Counted from the stretch's first letter, positions 40,245 through 51,108 are shown. The stretch: 64,000 nucleotides of DNA from Gemmatimonadetes bacterium 13_1_40CM_69_22 (GCA_001917665.1 MNEL01000045.1:79379-143378), one strand, 5' to 3'. Notes: generated by a model from the letters alone, not told the origin. Numbers and translations are program-made.

Positions 40245-41074
40245 AAGTAGAGATCGACGAACCCGGTCGGCCCGTTGCGGTTCTTCAGGACCAGCAGCTC
40301 GGTCGCGCCCTCCACGCCGTAGCCCGGATGGTACATCTCTTCCCGGTAGATGCCGAGCGCCACATCGGCGTGCTGCTTGATCGCGCCGAGGTGCCCGAAG
40401 TCGTCGAGGTTGGGCCGCGCGTTCTCGCGCGCCGCGGCGAAGCGCGACAGCTGCGACACGACGAGCAGCGCCACCTGTCGCTCCAGCGCCAGCGCCTTAA
40501 GCCGCTGCAGCACGAGGGCGAGGTCCTCGTCCTGGGTAGTGCGCGTGGTGCCCGCGGGCGTCGGGACCAGCTGGAGGTAGTCCACGACGATGAGGCCGAG
40601 CTGGCGCAGGGGGTCGAGGCGCGCCGTGAGCGTCTCGAAGTCCGCGGCGGCGAGCGGGAGAATCGCGAGCGGCAGCCCGCGCAGCCGCACGGCGGCCCCG
40701 CCCACCCCGGCGCGCGTCTGGTCGCTCAGCTTGGCGGCGCGCAGCTCGTCCACCGCGACGCGGCCTTCGACGGCGAGCGCCCGCTCCATCAGCCGCTCCT
40801 CATCCATCTCTCCCGAGAAGAACGCGACGCCGACCCCGCCCTCCTGCTGCGCGACGCGCAGCGCGATGCCGAGGGCAAGCGCGGACTTGCCCGAGCCGAC
40901 GTCCCCGCCCAGCACCACCAGGTCGCGGCGGCGAACCCCCCCGCCCAGGATCCGGTCGAGCGAGGGAAAGCCGGTGGGAACTGTATCCCCGGAGATCTCC
41001 CCCGGGCGCTGTTGATCGACCCGCTCGACGAGCGACTCGAGTGAAGGACGGCGTTCGAGGCGGCGTGGCGGCAT
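40196..41074 (-). CDS. DnaB-like RecA-fold ATPase lacking the DnaB N-terminal domain
   Basis: A 292-residue protein equivalent to the C-terminal ATPase of the replicative helicase DnaB. It has VPTGFPSLDRILGGGVRRRDLVVLGGDVGSGKSALALG with Walker A GGDVGSGKS, FFSGEMDEERLMER (H1a/H2 region), Walker B LIVVDYLQL and VVSQLSRF, then ATELLVLKNRNGPTGFVDLYF near the end. The N-terminal primase-binding domain is absent; only about 25 residues precede the core. It may be a helicase paralogue, a loader-like ATPase or a KaiC/RadA relative. The replicative DnaB is presumably elsewhere. Confidence 0.82.
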   Translation of the reverse strand: MPPRRLERRPSLESLVERVDQQRPGEISGDTVPTGFPSLDRILGGGVRRRDLVVLGGDVGSGKSALALGIALRVAQQEGGVGVAFFSGEMDEERLMERALAVEGRVAVDELRAAKLSDQTRAGVGGAAVRLRGLPLAILPLAAADFETLTARLDPLRQLGLIVVDYLQLVPTPAGTTRTTQDEDLALVLQRLKALALERQVALLVVSQLSRFAAARENARPNLDDFGHLGAIKQHADVALGIYREEMYHPGYGVEGATELLVLKNRNGPTGFVDLYFYRRWMRFEDMLDPDR

Positions 41075-41092
41075 GGCTCTCCTGTTCGTCGA

Positions 41093-41116
41093 CCCGTCTA
41101 TCCGTCTATCCGTCTA
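41093..41116. repeat. Octamer array CCCGTCTA/TCCGTCTA
   Basis: Three 8-base units between the DnaB-like gene and the next gene; the reverse complement equals the unit found inside thiE. Confidence 0.8.
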
Positions 41117-41119
41117 GCC

Positions 41120-41497
41120 CTATAGATGTATGCGGGCCGACCGGGCGGCAACCGCGACGGCGTCGCCGGCGTCCGACCCCAGCACTTCCCGGGCGGGGGC
41201 GACGAGCTGCGACAGGACCAAGGCGGCCGCTGCGGGGGTGGCCGGCTCGAGGTGGTGCCGCGCGGCGGCGAGCGCCCGCTTGAGGGGCGTCGGGAGGGCG
41301 AGGCTCGCGAGCCGGGACTCGAGCGCCTGCAGCCGGCGCCGGTGGTTCTTGGCCGACACGGCGCGCGGTGGCAGCAGCGACTCCGCGGCGCGCAGCACCA
41401 GCCAGAGCGCGAACAGCCCGTCGCGCTTCGGGCCGCGCACCGCCGCGCCGACGAGCGCGAGGAGCCGCCCTTCCGCCGGGGTCGTGGCCTGGATCAC
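41120..41497 (-). CDS. Unrecognised 125-residue alpha-helical protein
   Basis: No family recognised. The protein is helical and rich in Ala, Leu and Arg, with no signal peptide and no membrane segment (AAESLLPPRAVSAKNHRRRL and LALPTPLKRALAAARHHLEP are representative). GTG at 41497 overlaps the stop of the heptosyltransferase as GTGA, so it is translated after it. A role tied to the glycosyltransferase is possible by position only. Its 3' end abuts the octamer array. Confidence 0.6.
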   Translation of the reverse strand: MIQATTPAEGRLLALVGAAVRGPKRDGLFALWLVLRAAESLLPPRAVSAKNHRRRLQALESRLASLALPTPLKRALAAARHHLEPATPAAAALVLSQLVAPAREVLGSDAGDAVAVAARSARIHL

Positions 41498-42489
41498 GCC
41501 ACGAGCCGCGCGACGGCGGCCGCCACGTCGGCCGGAGTGAGCTCGCCGAGACAGCGGTGATGGCCGAGCGGACACGTCGCGGTGCCGGTCGCGGAGCAGG
41601 GGCGGCAGGCCAGATCCCGCTGCAGCACGGCGGTGCGCGCGCGGTAGGGGAAGAACCCGAACTGTTCGACCGTCGGCCCGAACAGCGCGACCACGGGCGT
41701 CCCGACGCCGGTCGCCATATGCATCACGCCCGTGTCGCCCGAGACCGCCACCGCGGCGCGCGCGAGCAGGGCGCCGGTCTCCTGCAGGGAGAACTCTCCC
41801 GCAGCGCTCGCCGCCGCGTCGCCCGCGACGAGCTGCTGGGCGAGTCCGCGGTCCTCCGGGCCGCCGATGACCACCGGCCGGTAGCGTCCCGCTCGCAGCT
41901 GCTCGATGAGCGCGCTCCAGTGGGCGATGGGCCAGCGCTTGGTCGCGTGGGCCGCGCCGGGGGCGAGCGCCGCGAGTCGTGCGTCGGCGAGCCCGCGCTC
42001 GCGGAGCCACTGCGCCACGCGCTCGGTCGCCCCGCGGCCCAGGCAAAATTCCGGTGGGGCGCCGTCGGGGTGGGTGTCGAGTCGGGCGGCGGCCTCGAAG
42101 TAGCGTTCCGCCACCGGGACGCGCACGCGGTACGCATCGAGCTTCGTGGCGATGAGCAGCGTCCGGGCCAGCTTGCGCTTGCGGTACCCCGACCAGCGGC
42201 AGCGGACCAGGAGGCGCAGCGCGGCGCTGCGTACGCTGCCGTGCAGGTCGAGGCCGTGGGTCGGGGCGAGGGCGGAGAGCCGGCGGGCAAGGTGGCGGAT
42301 CGGCTCATCGGGCTCGAGGGCCACCACCTCGGCGAGGTGGGGGTTGTCGGCGACGAGCGGGGCCATGGCCCGCTTCGTCACGTAGACAAGCTTCGCCTCC
42401 GGGTGGCGCCGGGCGAGCGCGCGCACGAGCGGCGTCGTCAGCACGATGTCGCCGATGGAGCTGAAGCGCACCAGCAGGACGCACAGCAC
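41494..42489 (-). CDS. ADP-heptose:LPS heptosyltransferase-like GT9 protein
   Basis: A 331-residue GT-B enzyme of family 9. It shows VLLVRFSSIGDIVLTTPLVRAL at the N-terminus, HGLDLHGSVRSAALRLL, LAPGAAHATKRWPIAHWSALI and the nucleotide-sugar site VSGDTGVMHMATGVGTPVVALFGPT, with a CRPCSATGTATCPLGHHRCL cysteine segment often seen in WaaF/WaaC relatives. It would add heptose or a similar sugar to the LPS core. GTG at 42489 is preceded by a TAGCTT box 8 bases upstream. It is divergent from porX and heads the surface-glycan region. Confidence 0.9.
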   Translation of the reverse strand: MLCVLLVRFSSIGDIVLTTPLVRALARRHPEAKLVYVTKRAMAPLVADNPHLAEVVALEPDEPIRHLARRLSALAPTHGLDLHGSVRSAALRLLVRCRWSGYRKRKLARTLLIATKLDAYRVRVPVAERYFEAAARLDTHPDGAPPEFCLGRGATERVAQWLRERGLADARLAALAPGAAHATKRWPIAHWSALIEQLRAGRYRPVVIGGPEDRGLAQQLVAGDAAASAAGEFSLQETGALLARAAVAVSGDTGVMHMATGVGTPVVALFGPTVEQFGFFPYRARTAVLQRDLACRPCSATGTATCPLGHHRCLGELTPADVAAAVARLVA

Positions 42490-42497
42490 GGGGCCGA

Positions 42498-42503
42498 AAG
42501 CTA
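42498..42503 (-). promoter_or_regulatory. TANNNT box (TAGCTT), predicted leaderless start
   Basis: On the minus strand, TAGCTT 8 bases before the GTG at 42489 of the heptosyltransferase. Confidence 0.5.
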
Positions 42504-42535
42504 CGATCGCGTTGCCGTCGTTCGCCAGTCGCCAT

Positions 42536-42541
42536 TAGCTT
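42536..42541 (+). promoter_or_regulatory. TANNNT box (TAGCTT), predicted leaderless start
   Basis: TAGCTT 6 bases before the ATG at 42548; TTGCCG at 42512-42517 with an 18-base spacer may be the -35. Confidence 0.5.
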
Positions 42542-44115
42542 TCGCCCATGCCGCGACCGAAGAGCATCCTGTGGGTGGACGACGAGATCGAGGCGCTCGC
42601 CCCACACCGCCGCTTCCTCGAGACCCAGGGATTCACGGTGGCATCGGCGGCCCACGGCGACGACGCCCTGGCGATGTTGCGGCGCCAGCCGTACAGCGTG
42701 GTGCTGCTTGACGAGCAGATGCCCGGGCGGCGCGGCTTGGAGCTCCTCCCCGAGATCCGCGCCATCGATGCGGGCGTGCCGGTCGTGATGGTGACCCAGA
42801 GCGAGGACGACGGGACGCTGCGCGACGCGATCGGGGTCGAGGTCGACGATTACCTCGTCAAGCCCGTGCACCCGCGCCAAATCCTCTCTGTCGTGACGCG
42901 ACTGCTCGAGGGCGATCGCATCCGGCAACAGCGCCTCGCTCGCGACTTTGTGGCGCGCTTCCGCGAGCTCGAAGGGCGGCGCGGCTCGGCGCTCGCGTGG
43001 CGCGAGTGGATCGAGTTCGTGGTCGAGCTGTCGCGCTGGGAAGTCCGTCTCGCCGCCGCGAATGAGCCCGGCCTCTCGGAGGCGCTCCACGCGCTGCAGA
43101 CGAGCCTGCGCAAGGATTTCGCGGGGTACATCGCCCGCCAGTATCCCCGCTGGCTGGCAAGTCCCGAGGGCGACCGCCCGCCCCTCTCGGTGGACGTGGG
43201 CGCCGAGTTCCTCGTGCCGGTCCTCAAGAACCAGGGGCGGGTGCTGTTCATCGTCGTCGACTGCCTGCGGCTCGACCAGTGGCACGCGCTGCGCGACCTC
43301 GTCACGCCGCTGTTCGACGTCGAGGAGTCCCACTACTACAGCATCCTGCCGACCGCGACGCCCTTCGCGCGCAACGCTATCTTCTCCGGCCTGTTCCCGA
43401 TGGAGATCGCCGCGCGGCATCCTGACTGGTGGGGCCAAGCTTCGGACGAGGAAAGCCTCAACGCCCACGAAGCCGAGCTCCTGACCGAGCAGCTGCGGGA
43501 GCTCGTGGGAACGCCCGTGCCGGTGCGCTACGAGAAACTCTTCGGATCGGCCGACGGCGGCGAGCTGCTCCGCCGGCTGCCGGCGCACTTGGCCCAGGAC
43601 GGCGTGACCGCACTCGTCTTCAACTTTATCGACCAGCTGACGCACGGACGCTCCGAGAGCGCGATTCTCTACGAGGTGGCGCGCGATGACGCCGCGCTGC
43701 GCAGCCTCACCCGCACCTGGTTCGAGCGCTCGCCGGTGCGCGCCGCGCTGCTCGAGGCGGAGCGGCGCGGCGTCACCGTGCTGCTCACCACCGATCACGG
43801 CTCGATCCACTGCGAGACGCCAGCCACCGTGTACGCCAAGCGGGACGCCACCGCGAACCTGCGCTACAAGTTCGGCGAGGACCTGCGGAGCGAGGACCCG
43901 GAGGCCGCGATCGCCGTCGAGGACTTGAAGTCCTTCGGCCTCCCGGGGATGGGTCTCGGCGTACGGTTGCTGCTCGCCGCCGGCGATCGGTTCTTCGTGT
44001 ATCCGACGAAGCTGCGCGAATACCAGGCCCGCTACCGCGGCTCGTTTCTGCACGGCGGCGTGACCCCCGAAGAGGTGATCCTCCCGGTGGCGCTGCTCAC
44101 GCCTCGCAGCCGCGC

Positions 44116-44167
44116 GGCGGGGCGGGCGGGGCCGGTGGGGCCGGGGGGGCCGGGGGGGCGGGGGGGG
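44116..44167 (+). repeat. G-rich 9-base repeats at the 3' end of porX
   Basis: Units such as CGGTGGGGC, CGGGGGGGC, CGGGGGGGC and a last run of seven or more G encode a Gly/Pro tail. Such runs are prone to slippage and to sequencing error. Confidence 0.7.
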
Positions 44168-44175
44168 CGCGCTAG

Positions 44176-45978
<1,803 letters not shown>

Positions 45979-45979
45979 G

Positions 45980-46849
45980 ATGCTCTCGGGCTTCACCATC
46001 GTCCGCAACGCCGTCAGCCTCGACTACCCGATCGTCCCCGCGATCCGCTCGATCCTCGAGATCTGCGACGAGGTCATCGTGAACGTGGGGCAGTCGGCGG
46101 ACGGGACGCGGGACCTGGTCGCGGCGGTGCGCGATCCGCGGGTGCGGATCATCGACAGCGTCTGGGATTTCTCGCGCGGCTCGGGCGTGCTGGCCCAGGA
46201 GACCGAACGTGCCATGCGCGCGTGCCGCGGGGCGTGGGGGCTCTACATCCAGGCGGACGAGGTGCTGCACGAGACGGGCGCGGCGATCCTGCAAGAGCGC
46301 GTGCGGGCGTGCGACGGCGACCTTCGGGTGGAAGGTCTGCTCGTGGACTACCGCCACTTCTACGGCGACTTCGACACCGTCGCGACGAACCGGCACTGGT
46401 ACCGCCGCGAGGTACGATGCGTGCGGCTCGACCGGGGTATCTGCTCCTACCAGGACGCACAGGGCTTCCGCGTCGGGTCCGGACTGCGGCGGGTCCGGGC
46501 GCGGGCGACCGGCGCGCAGATGTTCCATTACGGCTGGGCGCGCGCACCGCAGTCGCTGACGCACAAGCTCGTCGTGTCGAAGGAGATCTTTACCGAGGCC
46601 GCCCGGCAGCTCGAGCGCCGCGCGGAGAGCCGGCGGGGCCTCGAGTGGACCCCGTTGCTGCGGCGGTTCGACGGCCCGCATCCGCGCGTCGCCCAGGAGT
46701 GGATCGCGGCGCGACGGCGGGTGCCGTCGGCGCCCAGCGTGGCGCCGCCGCGGTTCCGGCTCGAGCACCTGCGGTTGTACGCCTCGGACTGGATCGAGCG
46801 CCTCACCGGTGCCCGGGTCTTCGAGTACCGCAACTACGTTGAAGTATGA
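45980..46849 (+). CDS. Glycosyltransferase family 2-like protein
   Basis: A 289-residue GT-A type protein. The N-terminus SGFTIVRNAVSLDYPIVPAI and EICDEVIVNVGQSADGTRDLV follow the GT2 pattern, and WGLYIQADEVLHE occupies the place of the usual DxD (here QADE), a known form in this subfamily. WYRREVRCVR and FHYGWARAPQSLTHKL lie further on. It would transfer a sugar to a surface glycan or protein. One base separates it from the exporter gene, and it overlaps the next gene by ATGA. Confidence 0.85.
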   Translation: MLSGFTIVRNAVSLDYPIVPAIRSILEICDEVIVNVGQSADGTRDLVAAVRDPRVRIIDSVWDFSRGSGVLAQETERAMRACRGAWGLYIQADEVLHETGAAILQERVRACDGDLRVEGLLVDYRHFYGDFDTVATNRHWYRREVRCVRLDRGICSYQDAQGFRVGSGLRRVRARATGAQMFHYGWARAPQSLTHKLVVSKEIFTEAARQLERRAESRRGLEWTPLLRRFDGPHPRVAQEWIAARRRVPSAPSVAPPRFRLEHLRLYASDWIERLTGARVFEYRNYVEV

Positions 46850-47808
46850 GCGCGCACGCTGCTGCGTTCGCGGGGCTGCGCGTGGTGCTGGTGGCGGCGT
46901 TCAATCCCCGCTATCACCGGAGCGGGCGTGCGCTCGGCCGGGCCCTCACCGAGCTGGGCTGCGAGGTGCGCCAGTGTGAGGAGCGGCTGCGCGGGCTGAA
47001 CGCCGTGCTGCGTCGCCCGCTCGCCGCCCGGCTCGGCGCATCGCTCCGGCGCGCCCGGGCGGACCTCGTGCTCGTCTTCAAGGGGACCAAGCTCGAGCCC
47101 GCCGACGTCGCGCAGCTCAAGCGGCGGTTCGGCGGCCGGTGGGTGAACTGGTTCCCCGACGACCCCCACCAGCTCGCCGTGTCGCTCGCCCTAGGCCCCG
47201 CCTACGACTACTTGTTCACGCACGACAGCTCGAGCCTGGAGCGCCATCGCCGTGCTGGGACGCGCGCCGCGTACCTCGCGTTCGGCTGCGACCCCGCGTA
47301 CCACCGGCCGCTCGACGGCGGCGCGCCCTGGCGGGCGCCCCTCGTGTTCGTGGGTTCGCGCGACGCGGCGCGCGAGCGGGTCCTCCAGGAGCTCGCCGGG
47401 CTGGGCCTCGTAGCGTGGGGCCCGGGGTGGCCGAACGGGCCCGCGTACGGCGACGACTTCGTGCGCGCGCTCTCGGGAGCCGCCGTCGGGCTGAACATCC
47501 ACCAGCATTTCGGGGAGGCGGGCGACCCGGCCCGCTACGGCAGCGGCGCGAACATGCGGGTGTTCGAGCTCGCTGCGATCGGGACGCCCCAGCTGTCGGA
47601 TGCGCGGGGTGACATCGCCCGCCATTTCGTGGCCGATCGCGAGATCGTGCTGTACGGGAGCGCGGACGAGCTGCGCGAGCGGGCATGGTGGTTGTTGGAG
47701 GATGATGCCGCGCGCCGCGCGCTCGCCGCCGCGGCGCGGGGGCGCGCGCTGCGGGAGCACACGTGGCGGCACCGGCTGGAAGAGCTGCTGACGGTCGCGC
47801 TGCGCTAA
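46846..47808 (+). CDS. CgeB-like glycosyltransferase (GT-B)
   Basis: A 320-residue protein of the CgeB/DUF3880 group: the N-terminal half has LRVVLVAAFNPRYHRSGRAL and ADLVLVFKGTKLEPADVAQLK, then WVNWFPDDPH, LAFGCDPAYHRPL and the C-terminal NMRVFELAAIGTPQLSDARGDI, the usual donor-site segment. CgeB-type proteins are putative glycosyltransferases in spore coat and surface-glycan loci. It overlaps the GT2 gene by ATGA, and its TAA is interlocked with the stop of the converging glycosyltransferase in CTAA. Confidence 0.82.
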   Translation: MSAHAAAFAGLRVVLVAAFNPRYHRSGRALGRALTELGCEVRQCEERLRGLNAVLRRPLAARLGASLRRARADLVLVFKGTKLEPADVAQLKRRFGGRWVNWFPDDPHQLAVSLALGPAYDYLFTHDSSSLERHRRAGTRAAYLAFGCDPAYHRPLDGGAPWRAPLVFVGSRDAARERVLQELAGLGLVAWGPGWPNGPAYGDDFVRALSGAAVGLNIHQHFGEAGDPARYGSGANMRVFELAAIGTPQLSDARGDIARHFVADREIVLYGSADELRERAWWLLEDDAARRALAAAARGRALREHTWRHRLEELLTVALR

Positions 47809-48749
47809 GCGGCGGCCGTGGGCCGTCCCGGCGGCAGCTTCCCCGTGTCGAGCAGGCAGCGGTACATCCGGACGTATTCCTGCGCCATCACCAGATGGGT
47901 GAACTGCCGCTCGGCGAGCGCGCGGCACGCCTGGGGACTGCGCGTGTGGATCGTCTGCGCCGCGGCGATCATCGCGTCCATCGTATCGCACAACGCACCC
48001 ACCTCCGCCGTGATCAGCTCGGGGAGCGCGCCGCGGTGTGTCCCGAGGACCGGCGTCCCCGAGAGCAAGGCCTCGATCGTCACGAGACCGAACGGCTCGT
48101 CCCACTGCGCCGGATTCCACAAGCAGCGCGCCCGCGCGAGCAGCGCCGCTTTCTTGCGGCCGTCCACCTCGCCTACGTACTTGATCGCCCCGGTGAAGCT
48201 CGGCCGCCAGCCGCCCGCGAGGACCAGCCGGTGGCCGGTGTGCTTCGCCGCTTCGACCGCCCAGTGGTAGCCCTTCGCGCTGTGCAGCTTGCCGAGGAAG
48301 AGGTCGAACTGCTCCGCCCGCTTGGGAAACCGGCGGAAGAAGTACTCCGCCGGATCGAGCCCGTTGTAGACGAACACCTCGCTGCCGTGACGGCGGGCGT
48401 GGTCGCGCGACAGAAAAACCGTATTGGGGTGGAGCGGGGAGCCGGGCTTGAGGTTGTGGTGGAACGTCTGGATGAACGGCAGCGCGGCGGGGCCGTGCTT
48501 GAGCGCGAAGTGCGTGTGCAGCAGCTCGGCGTCGTCGGGGACATAGCGCGCGAGCTCCGCGGGGTCGCCGAACTTGCGGGCCGGAACCTCCACCAGCTTT
48601 GCTTCCGTCACGCGCGAGCCCGGCGGCGCGAGCAGGGTGATCCGATGCCCCAGCGCCGCCAGCCCGCGGACCAGTGCCACGACCACGCGCTGCGGGCCGC
48701 CGTACCCTTTCGCCGGCAGCTGCTGATGGGAGGCGACGACGACGTGCAT
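47805..48749 (-). CDS. Glycosyltransferase family 4-like protein
   Basis: A 314-residue GT-B enzyme. The N-terminus MHVVVASHQQLPAKGYGG is the acceptor domain opening; the donor site is DEPFGLVTIEALLSGTPVLGTHRGALPELI with the E-x7-E motif. A LGKLHSAKGYHWAVEAAKHT segment lies in the middle. ATG at 48749 is favoured over earlier in-frame ATGs because TATCTT lies 9 bases before it. It transfers a sugar from an activated donor to an unknown acceptor. It is divergent from the next glycosyltransferase gene. Confidence 0.87.
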   Translation of the reverse strand: MHVVVASHQQLPAKGYGGPQRVVVALVRGLAALGHRITLLAPPGSRVTEAKLVEVPARKFGDPAELARYVPDDAELLHTHFALKHGPAALPFIQTFHHNLKPGSPLHPNTVFLSRDHARRHGSEVFVYNGLDPAEYFFRRFPKRAEQFDLFLGKLHSAKGYHWAVEAAKHTGHRLVLAGGWRPSFTGAIKYVGEVDGRKKAALLARARCLWNPAQWDEPFGLVTIEALLSGTPVLGTHRGALPELITAEVGALCDTMDAMIAAAQTIHTRSPQACRALAERQFTHLVMAQEYVRMYRCLLDTGKLPPGRPTAAA

Positions 48750-48758
48750 CGGCGACAT

Positions 48759-48764
48759 AAGATA
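48759..48764 (-). promoter_or_regulatory. TANNNT box (TATCTT), predicted leaderless start
   Basis: Minus-strand TATCTT 9 bases before the ATG at 48749. Confidence 0.45.
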
Positions 48765-48766
48765 AC

Positions 48767-48772
48767 TAGCTT
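48767..48772 (+). promoter_or_regulatory. TANNNT box (TAGCTT), predicted leaderless start
   Basis: TAGCTT 6 bases before the ATG at 48779, nearly the same arrangement as at porX (TAGCTT, then a short C-rich spacer, then ATG). Confidence 0.5.
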
Positions 48773-48778
48773 CGCCCC

Positions 48779-49903
48779 ATGACAGGCGGGCCACTCACGA
48801 TTCTCCAGCTCACGCACCAGGGCGGCCCCGCCGGCTCCACCCAGTCGATCTTCAATTTGAGTCAGTACCTCGCTCGCCGCGGACACCGCGTGCTGGTGGG
48901 CTGTCGGGAGGACGTGCTGTTGGCGCGGCTCGCGCGGGATGCCGGGCTCCCCGTCGTCCCGCTCGCGTTCATGCCGCGGGCTGTGCTCACGGGCGCCCTG
49001 AGGGACGTGCTAGAGCGGGAGCGCGTGGATGTAGTCAATGCCAACGCCACCCTGGATCGCCGCGCACTCACGTGGCTGCGCTGGCGCGGCCGGCTGCCCC
49101 AGGCGTTCGTCGTCACCCGCCGGACGATGCCGCTGACCTCGCCCGCCGAGCTCCTGCCGGTCGGGTGGACGGCGGACCGCACCATCGCCGTGAGCGGGGC
49201 GGTCGCGCGCGCGCTGCGGCGGCGCCTGCATCCCGGGGCCCGGCTCCGCGTCGTGCCGAACGGGATCGCGCTCGAGCGCGTCGACGCGCCGGTGCCGCCC
49301 CACGACCTCGCGGCCGCGCGCGCGGCGCTCGGCGACCCGGGCGGGCGGCCCGTGGTGGCGATCGTCTCGCGGCTCAAGGATCAGCACATCGTGCTTCAGG
49401 CGCTCCCCAGCGTCGAGCGCGGGGTCGTCGTGGCGTGCGTCGGGGTCGAGCCGGACCACCGCCTGCGCGCCCTGGCGCAGTCGGTGCCAGCCCGCCATCG
49501 CGTGGTGTTCGTGCCTCTCATCGATCGTCCGCTCGCCTTTTATCACTTGGCGGCCGTGGCCGCCTTGCCGTCCCGGATGGAGGGACTGTCGCAGGCCTTG
49601 CTCGAAGCGATGGCGCTCGGGCTGCCGGTCGTGGCGTCGGCCGCGGGCGGCAACCTGGATCTCGTCCGCTCCGGCGAGACGGGGCTCCTGGTCTCGCCGC
49701 TCGATCCGGCGGCGTGGGCGGAAGGGCTCGAGCGCCTGCTCGCTGACGGCGCGTGGACGCGCCGGCTGGCGCAGGCCGGCCGCACGCTGGTGCGTCGCGA
49801 GTTCACACTCGAGCGGACCGCGGAGCGCACCGAGGTGGTGTACCGCGAGGCGCTCGCGCGCCGTGCTTCCGGGAGATTGCTCGCGGCGGCAACGCCCCGT
49901 TAG
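48779..49903 (+). CDS. Glycosyltransferase family 4 protein
   Basis: A 374-residue GT-B enzyme. The acceptor domain opens ILQLTHQGGPAGSTQSIFNL, RVVPNGIALERVDAP marks the hinge, and the donor site is RMEGLSQALLEAMALGLPVVASAAGG with the E-x7-E pair and a following GETGLLV. No membrane segment, so it works at the cytoplasmic face. The gene starts with a TAGCTT box and is followed 10 bases later by another glycosyltransferase that has a box of its own. Confidence 0.9.
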   Translation: MTGGPLTILQLTHQGGPAGSTQSIFNLSQYLARRGHRVLVGCREDVLLARLARDAGLPVVPLAFMPRAVLTGALRDVLERERVDVVNANATLDRRALTWLRWRGRLPQAFVVTRRTMPLTSPAELLPVGWTADRTIAVSGAVARALRRRLHPGARLRVVPNGIALERVDAPVPPHDLAAARAALGDPGGRPVVAIVSRLKDQHIVLQALPSVERGVVVACVGVEPDHRLRALAQSVPARHRVVFVPLIDRPLAFYHLAAVAALPSRMEGLSQALLEAMALGLPVVASAAGGNLDLVRSGETGLLVSPLDPAAWAEGLERLLADGAWTRRLAQAGRTLVRREFTLERTAERTEVVYREALARRASGRLLAAATPR

Positions 49904-49906
49904 CAT
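49901..49906 (+). promoter_or_regulatory. TANNNT box (TAGCAT), predicted leaderless start
   Basis: TAGCAT 7 bases before the GTG at 49914, with TTGCTC (49877-49882) 18 bases upstream as a possible -35. The box covers the TAG stop of the preceding gene. Confidence 0.45.
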
Positions 49907-49913
49907 TCCGGGC

Positions 49914-51107
49914 GTGACCAGTCTCCTGCTGGCACAGGACTTTCCGCCGATGGGCGGCGGTATCGCCCGCCTGCAAGGCGAGCTGGCCCGGCGCTACCCG
50001 CCCGGCGAGCTGATCGTCTCGACGCCGCAGGATCCCGATTCGGCCGAGGTGGACGCGCAGTTCGGCGGCGCGGTCGACCGCCTCCCGATCGGGCGGCGGC
50101 GCACCAAGTCGCTCCCGGGGCTGCTGCTCTGGTCGCGCCGCGCTGCGAGCCTGGCGCGCGAGCACCGAGTGCGGTTCGTGTATTGCGGCAACGTGAAGCC
50201 GGCCGGCTATCCCGCCCGTTGGGTGTACGAGCGCACCAGGAGCCCCTACTGCATCTTCCTCTACGGCGCGGACCTCCTGAGCGAGCAGCACAAATACCAT
50301 CACTCGCGGTTGAAGCGCCGCTCGTCGCGCGCGATTCTGGGCGGCGCCGCCGCCTTGGTCGCCATCTCCAACTGGACGCGTGACCTCGCCCTCACCGTGC
50401 TGGGCGAGCTTGGCCTCGATGGTCACGGCCAGCGGCTCCGCGTCGTGCACCTCGGCACCGATCCGGCCCGCTTCCGCCCCGGGGTCGATGCCGCCGAGCT
50501 GCGCCGCCGTCTGGAGCTGCCCGATGGGCGGGACGGCGCGCGCTGGCTGCTCACCGTGGCGCGGCTCGAGCCGCACAAGGGCATCGACACGGTGCTGCAG
50601 GCGCTGCCTGCGATCCTCGCGCGCGCCCCCGACATCCACTATGCCGTCGCCGGGGCGGGCGCAGCGGCCGAGCGCGAAAAGCTCGAGAGGCTCGCGGGCA
50701 AGCTGGGCGTGGCCGAGCGCGTGAGCTTCCTCGGCGAGGTGAGCGAGCGCGATCTTCCCGCGCTCTACAGTACGGCGGCGGTATACGTCGGCGCCTCGCG
50801 CCGCGCCGAGCGGATCGGAGTCGAGGGCTTCGGCATCTCGCTCGTCGAGGCGTCGGCCTGCGGGCTGCCCGTGGTCGCGGGCAACTCGGGCGGTGTGCCG
50901 GACGCGGTGCGCGAGGGGGAGACGGGCTTCCTCGTGCCGCCGGAGGATCCGGCCGCATTCTGCGACGCTATCTGTCGCCTGCTGGCGGACGACGCGCTCG
51001 CCCGGCGCGTGGGGGCTGCGGGCCGGCGCGCCGTCGAGACCTATTACAACTGGGACCGCGTGGTCCGGGACCTGCGCGCGATCGAAGCGGAGGTGGTAGC
51101 GCGGTAG
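49914..51107 (+). CDS. Glycosyltransferase family 4 protein (first of a tandem pair)
   Basis: A 397-residue GT-B enzyme. It opens SLLLAQDFPPMGGGIARLQG, has LTVARLEPHKGIDTVLQALP in the donor domain and EGFGISLVEASACGLPVVAGNSGGVPDAV with the E-x7-E motif, then GETGFLVPPEDP and a closing YYNWDRVVRDL. GTG at 49914 is chosen because similarity begins there and the promoter box fits. It is clearly related along its length to the next gene, so the two arose by duplication. It probably adds successive sugars to one glycan. Confidence 0.9.
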   Translation: MTSLLLAQDFPPMGGGIARLQGELARRYPPGELIVSTPQDPDSAEVDAQFGGAVDRLPIGRRRTKSLPGLLLWSRRAASLAREHRVRFVYCGNVKPAGYPARWVYERTRSPYCIFLYGADLLSEQHKYHHSRLKRRSSRAILGGAAALVAISNWTRDLALTVLGELGLDGHGQRLRVVHLGTDPARFRPGVDAAELRRRLELPDGRDGARWLLTVARLEPHKGIDTVLQALPAILARAPDIHYAVAGAGAAAEREKLERLAGKLGVAERVSFLGEVSERDLPALYSTAAVYVGASRRAERIGVEGFGISLVEASACGLPVVAGNSGGVPDAVREGETGFLVPPEDPAAFCDAICRLLADDALARRVGAAGRRAVETYYNWDRVVRDLRAIEAEVVAR

Positions 51108-51108
51108 C

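Noticed and set aside
30115..41116. Repeat arrays as CRISPR loci
   Set aside because: Units are 7-8 bases and directly joined, with no 25-40 base repeats, no spacers and no cas genes.
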